Source: Carex sylvatica (lineage: Eukaryota; Streptophyta; Magnoliopsida; Poales; Cyperaceae). From it: DNA of 64,000 nt. Positions 56,076-64,000 of the stretch are shown here, piece by piece. Both the position numbers and the translations under genes were made by a program. Below the pieces are notes generated by a model that worked only from the letters and a program-made list of their open reading frames with translations, was not told the DNA's origin and ran no database searches. Numbering within the stretch: the stretch's first letter is position 1; each line of letters begins with the position of its first letter. The stretch covers positions 162,055 through 226,054 of the forward strand of contig CAXKVR010000147.1 of assembly GCA_964058845.1 (NCBI GenBank), given 5' to 3'.

Positions 56076-56470
56076 CCTCTGCTTCATTTGAAGAATAACA
56101 AAGAAATACAACTATTTTTAATTTCCGGTTGATTTATAAGTTTATTTGTAAATGTATAAAGTTATGAGCCACCCAAATTGCCTGATTTTTTGAGCAAGAA
56201 GGTAAAACAAAAATATTAAGCTCTCAGTACCAGGGACCCCTCTCACATACTGCGTATTAATTAATAATAGATAATGACATGATAATTTGCATCTTTTTCT
56301 TCTTCTTCCTTTTTTTTTTTTTCCCTTCTTCTCTTGACACTGTCTCCATATGATTGTGACCGAAAGTCATGTGTTGACATCATAACAGCTATTTTCAATA
56401 ATGGAAAGTACTAGGTTGCTAGTGACATATATCTCTGCATTAATCCTTGGTATGAAGTTATATGTGGTAC

Positions 56471-56792
56471 CATAGTGACAAATGAATTATTCGGGTTCAG
56501 GTCAGTGAGATCAAAAATTTGTAATTTGGGAATAATTCGGATATAATTTGGAATTATCCGGATCAGAAATCTCAGTCTTGTAAGGGAGCAAAAAAAAATT
56601 AATTAATTGTTCTTGGAAAAATTCGGAAAAAAATCGTGAATAATTCGTAAAATTCAGAAAAAGTTCATAAAATTTGGAAATTATTCGGGTTTAATTAGGT
56701 CAAAGTTTGGTCAACCGAATAATTCAACGTTCGGTTCGGCATCACCCAAAAAAAAAATTAAACAGGCATAATTCAGATATCTTGTCACTATG
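56471..56792. mobile_element. Non-autonomous hAT element (322 bases)
   Basis: Perfect inverted ends CATAGTGACAA/TTGTCACTATG and a perfect 8-bp duplication TGTGGTAC at 56463-56470 and 56793-56800. The interior repeats AATAATTCGG/CCGAATAATT. Confidence 0.87.
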
Positions 56793-56961
56793 TGTGGTAC
56801 TACTAAATAGGTGTTTTTTTATGAGTTAATATTAATATGCATTCAAGTTTTCATATTTTTACTAATTATCCTTTTATCCAATTTTTTTTTCATTCACTTA
56901 ATAATAGATTGAGAGAAATTATATAGATTAGATGAAACTTTTTGATTAATTATAACAATGA

Positions 56962-57255
56962 GGCTATGGTACTTTGCAAAACATGGGCCAGTCCATGCTA
57001 TCAATTCATATCTACTTTTTTTCAAAGTACAAATAATTAATTTGAACAGCTTAATATGGTCACCTTATAAAAATATATTTGAAGACCAAATTATATCTTT
57101 TAGAATATTTATACTAATTTTTTAAATAGGTAGAGAAACACTACTTTCTGGTTCAAAATCTTAAGATCATGTAAATTTTTACCTATCTAAAAAAAAGTAG
57201 TAAAATTGTAGAACATGTAAAATTTGCTTTCCAAGTACATGTTTATATAAATCTG
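56962..57255. repeat. Degenerate family B palindromic element
   Basis: GAGGCTATGGTACTTTGCAA, AAGACCAAATTATATCTTTTAG, ATTTTTTAAATAGGTAGA and the inverted ACCTATCTAAAAAAAAGTAG follow the block order of 5522-5924, but with many changes and a lost right end. Confidence 0.55.
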
Positions 57256-57334
57256 GCAATATTTGTTTGAGATTACTTCTCTATTTAAAAATCTATGTAA
57301 AAATCAATGGGTATTATTTCAGATTTTAAATTTA

Positions 57335-58071
57335 GGGAAAATTTCATATATATCAGTCAAAAAATGATGAAATTACATATTTACCATCCAAATTTCTATA
57401 ATTACGTATTTACCATCTAAAAATCTAATAACTCACATATTTACCCAATGTAACTTTAGAATATATCAAATATATCCAAAACTCATATTAATTATGTTTA
57501 ATATACTTAAAACAATAACTAATCAAGAATTAACTTAGCTCCATATCTTTCTCTGCTTACACCATTTGAGTTCCCATCAGCTAAAAGGCCCGCATTATTT
57601 TTAACTGAGCTAATAGCAAAATGCATATTCTCAAACTACTTTGATAAGGGGTTACAATATTAGTATCGAATTCACTACGAGTTGTTTTGTTAGAAAAAAA
57701 AATGGAGTGGTAACCTTGTTTTTAGACGATCAAGCTGGAGGTGGAATACTAATCTCCGAGTCTTCTATTCTTCTTTCCGAGTTTCAGCGGGAGGGATGAG
57801 ATGAGGGGAGAGTTTCAGCATGAAGGAGAAAGTTACGTCAAAAAAGCGAGAGGAAAATATGTGCGTAGAAGATGAATGGGTAGAGAACAAGTGACTAAAT
57901 AACTAATTAATTATATTTTATATAATCTTAAACTTAATTAATTCTATTTTTTGATTAATTGGGTAAATGTGTGAGTTATTAGATTTTTAAATGGTAAATA
58001 CGTAATTATAGAAATTTAGATAGAAAATACGTAATTTCACAATTTTTTAGTGGTAGATATGAAATTCTTCC
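57335..58071. mobile_element. Mutator-like element with inverted ends of over 100 bases
   Basis: The ends GGGAAAATTTCATATATATC and GGAAGAATTTCATATCTACC (inverted) extend through ATGAAATTACATATTTACC...ATCTAATAACTCACATATTTACCCAA on both sides. Flanks TTAAATTTA and TTATATTTA form a 9-bp duplication with one mismatch. The centre (57720-57895) is less AT-rich and does not look like transposon ends, so it may be a captured fragment, but no protein match was recognised. Confidence 0.78.
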
Positions 58072-58680
58072 TTATATTTATTATTTAGTATATTGTCCCA
58101 CTCTTTTCAAATTATTGTCCATAGTACGAACAATACATGCATCCTTATTGTGTAATGAGTCTTCTATTGTAAGGTTTACTAGCTACAAACACGTTTTTCA
58201 AACAATGTAAACCGCAGAGAATCTGACCCCATGTGAGCTTTTCGCACGTGGTGGTCCCCAGTGTGAAAATTTTCTGTCCCTTCCTTTATATGCTTTCGTG
58301 TTGCTTCGCTATTACATTATTTTATATGACTCGTTTCATTAAGATGCCATCTTAAAATTACCACAGAAAATTCCGACTTAGAGCCTGTTCGGTGGCTCCA
58401 TTACTATTTTTTTTTTTTTTTTAAAGTAGACTGGTAGGTATTTTTTTTATTTGGGGGTTCGTTGATGAAGTTTTTTTTTTCATTTTACAATTCCTATTGA
58501 GTTTATATTCCTTGTCTGCTTCACAATTTATAAAAAAATAAAATAATTGACTGAGAGCTCCGTTTTTTTTTTTTCCAAAATGGCACAGTTCTTGCAAAAA
58601 GAAGAATATATTATATCTTTCGTTCATTAATTAAACTATGTGTCTGCTTAATAATTAAACTACATGGGTTATGTTTTTAT

Positions 58681-59056
58681 AAGAGGTATAATTAACTTGT
58701 TTATTAATTAATTAAAAGAGGAATTATATTTATCAATGTTTATTAAATTAATTAAATTAAAATTAACTTGCACATGGAATCATCAACGACATGATCGAAT
58801 TATATCATTAAACTTTGATTAAGCTAAAATAGTTTAAAATACATAGATAAAACAAAACATAATTTAATATGTGATATTGTTTCATATACTCCTGCAGCTT
58901 TGTCTCAAGAAATATTTTTATGGCATGTCTCAAGTTCTAGCAGTTATTGGTACATTAATTAAGAGATATAATAAACTTGTTTATTAATTAATTAAAAGAA
59001 GAATTGTACTCATCAATGCTTATTGAATTAATTAAATTAAAATTAACTTGTACAAT
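58681..59056 (+). repeat. Direct repeat of about 90 bases, two copies
   Basis: GAGGTATAATTAACTTGTTTATTAATTAATTAAAAGAGGAATT... (58683-58772) recurs as AGAGATATAATAAACTTGTTTATTAATTAATTAAAAGAAGAATT... (58962-59055). Intervening DNA is unrelated. Non-coding. Confidence 0.7.
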
Positions 59057-59564
59057 CAAGTACTCAATTAAACAAACACAATTTAATAATACAAAGGCTA
59101 AAATTAATTAAACAAGCACAATTTAACAATACAAGAAATTATTAAACAAACATAATTAAACTAGCAACACTTAATTTTTTTTGCCGCGTATAATCAATTC
59201 ACTCATTTTTTTTTAAATATGATATATACCATTATATTGATCATAATCAGTAATTAGCATTAATACACTTAATATAGTTTAATTATAGTATTACATTTAC
59301 TGTAAAATGAAAAACAAACCAACATTCTAACAAATTTTCCTTGCATTTGTCGAACACCTATATTCTAGAATTTCTCATAGGTTAAATTACTTTGATTTTG
59401 ACAAATTGAAATGCCCATTCTCATATTAAAAATTATCATTTCTACAAAATTTTCATGTTACTGAATTCAAAGCCAGCGCAATGCCTGACCGTGTAGAATG
59501 AGATCTGAGTCCTCCATTTTAATATGACACGAATTTTAAAGCACATTGTTCTATTTCAAAATAA

Positions 59565-59760
59565 AAAGTGTCCGTTTATGCCGATTAATCGTCCGATTAG
59601 TCATTGGCGGTGATCAAACTGTCACGGATTTTCTCGAATAATCAGCTGATTATTTCCGATTATGTCCAATTATTTCCAATTATTTCCGATTATTTCCGAA
59701 TAATCATTTAACGGTACTCTATCCGTCCGAAGAGCGCATATTGTTATTTACCACATTATT
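59565..59760. repeat. Dispersed repeat D, second copy
   Basis: GTGTCCGTTTATGCCGATTA, GGCGGTGATCAAAC, repeated TTTCCGATTA, ACGGTACTCTATCCGTCCGA, GAGCGCATA. It matches 8278-8465 block for block. Confidence 0.65.
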
Positions 59761-59912
59761 TCAAATAGACACTGAATTAATATTGATCCTGCTGTGAGTA
59801 TTTTACAAGGTCTGATACCTTAGTGTCGCTCACACGCACGGTGTGCGCTTCATTATTTTTAAGAAAGTATTATTTTGATTGATTTGTAACTATTTGTTGG
59901 ATGTTGTGTATT

Positions 59913-60606
59913 TAGGGGTGAAAACGGAGCCGATAATGTTAATATCATATATGTATCTGTTTTTTAATGAACGAATACAGATACAGATAATAAAATTTAA
60001 AATTAAATTCGTTTTAAACGAATACGGATAAGGCACGAATAATCTACAAATACAAAACAACTAATTATTGAATAATTGAGTTATACACTTTAAGATATAA
60101 ACAAAAATATGATAAATTAAAAATTATAATTAATTAATAAAATAATATAAAAGACAAAAAGTGCCTTTGTTATTGTTTTAAAACAAGAGCTAAAAGCATA
60201 TTACAGTAAGAGCTAAAATCTTGAGTGGAGGTAAAAAGGAAAGAAAATAGCCTTATTGTAGTGCGGTCACCAGTGAAAAAGAGATTAAATTGAAAATCAG
60301 ATCGTTTTATCGTTTATCCCACAACCAAGACCGAAATGAATATGGAATAATAATATAAGAACTTATTTTTGAAGCAGTAAAGTCGAAGCCGGTTGGGAGC
60401 AATTTTGAATCTAGATACATCTGGATATTCGCTCCGTTTACACCTTCATAAAATTATATGTATCTGTATCCGCCATTATTTCACCATATGCAAAAAATAT
60501 ATGTATTTATATCTGCAATTATCCGTATCTGTTTAATTCGGATTCAGATAATCTCTAGATACGGAGCGAATACGGGGCGGATTATCCGTATCTGTTTACA
60601 CCCCTA
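59913..60606. mobile_element. Non-autonomous hAT element (694 bases)
   Basis: Ends TAGGGGTGAAAACGG and TAGGGGTGTAAACAG (inverted) are flanked by TGTGTATT and TGTGTATA (8 bp, one mismatch). Interior arms carry GAATACAGATACAGATAAT-type blocks and complements. Confidence 0.83.
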
Positions 60607-60614
60607 TGTGTATA

Positions 60615-61613
60615 TGATAAAAAAAAAAATATATTCGTACAACTTTGTACTCCATTTTCTGCAAAAAAAATATGAAGTACTTTGTTAAAAAGTTAGTGAT
60701 GTTAGAAATATTTAAATGTTGATTTTTTATCTCTTAATTTCCATCAAAACACATTTCAAAATACAATATTCTTTATATGAAGTCAACATATTTATTGCTT
60801 AAATTAAAACAAACTCTTATTTAATAACTAGAGAGAATCAAACTAGAATTATTTTTTTTCCAAATAAATTAAAATATACATTGACAAATGATATTTTCAT
60901 TATTATATTAAAAAGGGCCTGGACCCCTGCCAGCCCATTAAATTGCCTCTGTCAAAGATACTGTAAATATTAATTACTTGTACATACTTCAAGCACTATA
61001 AGCCAAAAGGATTACAATTTACAAAGAACATATATATTTTAGGCAACTACATATAACATTAAAAAATCCAAAAACTAAACTTCACTAATATGGTTAAATA
61101 TAAATATTAGGAGGTGAATACAGTGTGTTTCATAAATACAAAACAGGAATATACTCTTGCACCATAATAAGTGAGAAAAATCCAAAAACTGAGAACATTA
61201 CATGTGATCTATTCAAAGAAGATAAATATTAAATAGTGACATGCAACACTGCTCAGAAAAAGAGGGACAAATTTTAAAGACTTCATGGCAACATGCATCC
61301 ATCCAGATAGCAAGATTTGCACCAAAATTTCATGTATAAATATATTTTATTTTGAGAATATATAATATATAATTTTATTTTATGTGTGAAGACGTATCAT
61401 GTATACTGGCCTCACAATCAGATTATTCTTTCCAATTAATGATCTGGCAAACAATTTATACAACTAATTGGTTGATGGTTGATATAAGTTAAGAACATTA
61501 ATTATTGCAATAACATGGAATGTCTTCTTGATTTATTTGCTACCACAATTTTAACTTAATTTTTCATATAATTAATATAGTCCTCATTGTATGGATCACA
61601 TTCACATATATAT
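60615..61613. other. Intergenic, nothing recognised
   Basis: AT-rich DNA without coding frames of substance, terminal repeats or RNA genes that I could identify. Confidence 0.5.
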
Positions 61614-61623
61614 GCAATATGTG

Positions 61624-61959
61624 GCAACTTTTTTTATAAACCATAATTAAAAAAAAAATTTATGAAACCAACGTTATTACTTATTTTTTTTTTTTTACAA
61701 AAATCATAAAAATCAAAATGCCATTTTGGTCCCAATTTTTTTTTTTTGGACCAAAATGACAATTCGATTTCAGATATTTTCATAATTTTTCAACGTATTA
61801 TTTTCTCGAAATAAACAGCCGAGACCGAAATGTCATTTCGGTCCTATAAAAAAATTACCAAAATGGCATTTTGGTTCTTATAGTTTTTGTAAAAAAAAAA
61901 AAAAATCTTGTTGGTTTCATAAATTTTTATTTTCTAATTATGATTTATAAATTTTTTTG
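61624..61959. mobile_element. Mutator-like MITE, family A, copy 4
   Basis: CTTTTTTTATAAACCATAAT...and inverted TAATTATGATTTATAAATTT near the ends. A perfect 9-bp duplication CAATATGTG at 61615-61623 and 61960-61968. Interior GACCGAAATGTCATTTCGGT blocks are shared with the other three copies. Confidence 0.8.
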
Positions 61960-62068
61960 CAATATGTGTGTATGTCAGCAAGTTAGGCAGCTATAATTAA
62001 GCTACTAGATAAATTCCAATTTGTTTGAATAATCTTTGTACGTGTGTGTGTATATATATATATATATA

Positions 62069-62494
62069 GAGGTTAGCTACTATGCTTATATAAGCATATC
62101 CCCACATATGCTTATAACTCATTTTTGTGTTTTTAATGTCCAAATGGTTGATCGAAACCGTTCATCTTGTTCTCCATATTAATATGTTCTTGGAGACTAA
62201 ATTTTATATTTTTCTGAATTTGTTTACTATTTATTAAGCCACTTTGAAAATTGCTGATCCAACGGTGGCTTAACAAAACAGTAAAATCAGAAGCCACCGT
62301 TGGATCAGAGATTTTCAAATTGACTTAATAAATAGTAAAAAAAATTCAGAAAAATATAAAATTTAGTCTCCAAGAATACATTAATATGGAGAACAAGATG
62401 AACGGTTCCGATCGACCATTTGGACATTGAAAACACAAAAATGAGTTATAAGCATATGTGGGGATATGCTTATATAAGCATAGTAGCCAACCTC
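62069..62494. mobile_element. Family B palindromic MITE with GAGGTTAGCTACTATGCTTA outer module
   Basis: Ends GAGGTTAGCTACTATGCTTA and GAGGTTGGCTACTATGCTTA (inverted), bordered by (TA)n on both sides. The inner module (GATCGAAACCGTTCATCTTG, TTGGAGACTAAATTTTATAT, TTACTATTTATTAAGCC, CCAACGGTGGCTT) is close to those at 5093-5924. The arms are nearly perfect, so this looks like a recent copy. Confidence 0.82.
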
Positions 62495-62544
62495 TATATA
62501 TATATATATATATATATTATTAGTTAAAAGTCATTCCGTTCTTG

Positions 62545-62775
62545 CTCGGGATGACTAAGGGGCAGTATTATTTGAACTTTGAGATTCATGCCAAGTTAAG
62601 AAATAAAAAATAAAATTTTTTGGACCATTCGATTCAACTGTACTCAGTTCGGTAACCTGAGAAGATGTAAATTCCATGACTCTTATGTAGAAGATCATGG
62701 ATTTGAAACCTACAAAGTGAGAAAATTTTCGAAGTTTGAAGAAAGTTAGTAGGTTAAATCTCAACATTTCAACCA
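62545..62775 (+). repeat. Repeat E copy followed by SINE-like fragment
   Basis: CGGGATGACTAAGGGGCAGT...TTTGAGATTCATGCCAAGTT matches 6555-6665. It runs into GGATTTGAAACCTACAAAGTGAGAAAATTTTC, the B-box region of the SINE family at 30501. Confidence 0.55.
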
Positions 62776-62779
62776 GTTA

Positions 62780-63920
62780 TTTGGATCGGGTTTTGACAAG
62801 TTTTGTTTGAAAATGTTATCATTTTAGGGCTGTTATTTTTGGGTTTGGATTCAAATTCAAGTTATTTCAAGTAGTTCTGTACCACTTTTTATAACGAGTT
62901 AATGTGCTAAATTATCAAATATTTTGGATCATTTAATTAGGATTTGGTTGTTTCAGTTTGAACAATTTTAGACAGATATTGAGATTTCAAGTTTGAACTA
63001 GTTTAGGCATCAAGAGCTTTTTATTTATTCTTTTTTTATTACAAAACAAAAATAGTTAGAATAGTCCAATTAAAAATAGCTATTGTTTGTCTTATTATAA
63101 TAATCAAATCTCAATATTTTTAGAAATAACATATTCTAATAAGACGAAAAGTTCAGATTCATTATTCTAGTTATTCTAACTCAAACAAACACCCAGTAGG
63201 ATATTCCGAATAGCCTAACTCTAAAAATAGCATATTCCTAATCCAACTAAACATATCTTTTATGTTATATCATTTACAAATGTTATTTGTTATTTTGTCT
63301 AATTTATTTTTATGAAAGTATGTTATTTTATATGAGATTTTGTGGTTCTTTAACAAAATATGTGACAGAAAAATAACCAAGAATTTTCATATGTTAATTT
63401 ATTTCAATGAGTTGCTAAAAGAGGTCAATTTAATAGCATCCAAGCTCCTACAAAAACAATAAAAAAAAACAAAAATATCTTAAAAACTTTAATGAAATTT
63501 GTCAATTTGAGAAATTTTGATGTGTACTTTTTTTTTTTTGATGTGTACTTGAACATTTGTAAATCAGACATGCATGCACATAGTACCATTCTCCCGTGAG
63601 CAGCATTAAATGCTGATTAAGCCATGCACGTGCACTAGAGTGTACCTTACTCTTATGTAATTAATGACTGAGCAGTGGGCCCAGAAGGACAGTGGTCACA
63701 GCACCGACTGGTTCAAAGAAAGAACCAATGACTAATGTTGACTTGGATCATGGGTTATGGGTATGCTCATATTCCCATTATGCAATCCACAATCCATTAT
63801 CGGAAATACATTAACAAAAAAAAAAATTAGATAAAATTGAGAATGAAATTTGTTTTACTTCATGTATCTATAAAAAAAAGTTCCTTTATTCATATTCTGA
63901 ACCTACATTTTTTATTAAAA
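62780..63920. other. Intergenic, nothing recognised
   Basis: AT-rich sequence without supported genes. A 21-base imperfect direct repeat TTGATGTGTACTT...TTGATGTGTACTT is at about 63518-63550. Confidence 0.5.
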
Positions 63921-63924
63921 AAAT

Positions 63925-64000
63925 ATTATCGTGAACTATTAGTCTAATAATAAAAACAAAATTGTTTTTCATATAGAAGGTTGCAGGTTTGAAATTTAAA
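63925..64000 (+). mobile_element. SINE-like fragment cut by the window edge
   Basis: TATTAGTCTAATAATAAAAA (A-box-like) and GGTTGCAGGTTTGAAATTT (B-box-like) have the same spacing as in the copies at 30320 and 30501. The 3' part lies beyond the window. Confidence 0.4.

Overview
This is an AT-rich eukaryotic nuclear window from a flowering plant. The evidence is split genes with GT-AG introns, (TA)n and (CT)n tracts, and many plant-type transposons. It has few genes and many repeats. Organism: the one large gene is a CER3/WAX2/GLOSSY1-type cuticular wax gene. From memory of the family it looks closer to monocot GLOSSY1 proteins than to Arabidopsis CER3 (for example, a C-terminus ending GLRPV). 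A non-grass monocot is my best guess, but no species can be named.

Layout. 1-2950: 3' part of a CACTA (En/Spm) element with a decayed Ulp1-protease-like ORF, subterminal repeats and a CACTAGTG end, apparently nested in an older CACTA end. 3-6.4 kb: intergenic DNA with Mutator-like MITEs, including three palindromic elements joined by (TA)n tracts. 6.7-13.2 kb: an hAT element, a duplicated segment, and a LINE 3' end split by a 2.8-kb solo LTR with a perfect 5-bp target duplication. 13.4-16 kb: a low-complexity, probably mobile segment with repeated TTTTACAGTATTC motifs. 17.2-26.8 kb: the intact CER3-like gene (11 exons, 620 codons, first intron GC-AG), with transposon remnants in introns 4, 5 and 10. 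27-38.8 kb: intergenic, with an hAT element, a head-to-head SINE pair and a duplicated segment at 32.7/34.5 kb. 38.9-39.5 kb: a possible small basic-protein gene whose upstream region carries ACGT (ABRE-like) and GGCCCA (Site II-like) motifs. 41-46 kb: an hAT element and a tandem duplication carrying different insertions in each copy. 46-53 kb: MITEs and microsatellites. 53.5-53.8 kb (minus strand): a small atypical HLH gene with a TATA box. 54.4-62.5 kb: hAT and Mutator-like non-autonomous elements. 62.5-64 kb: repeat remnants.

Function. Only the CER3-like gene has a clear biochemical role: partner of CER1 in making very-long-chain alkanes for leaf wax. The HLH protein should regulate by dimerising without binding DNA. 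No operon-like or pathway clustering is visible. The most unusual structure is a set of about 0.4-kb palindromic elements that share an inner module but differ in their outer arms, mostly embedded in (TA)n tracts. One copy carries a clean 9-bp target duplication, which points to Mutator-type transposition.
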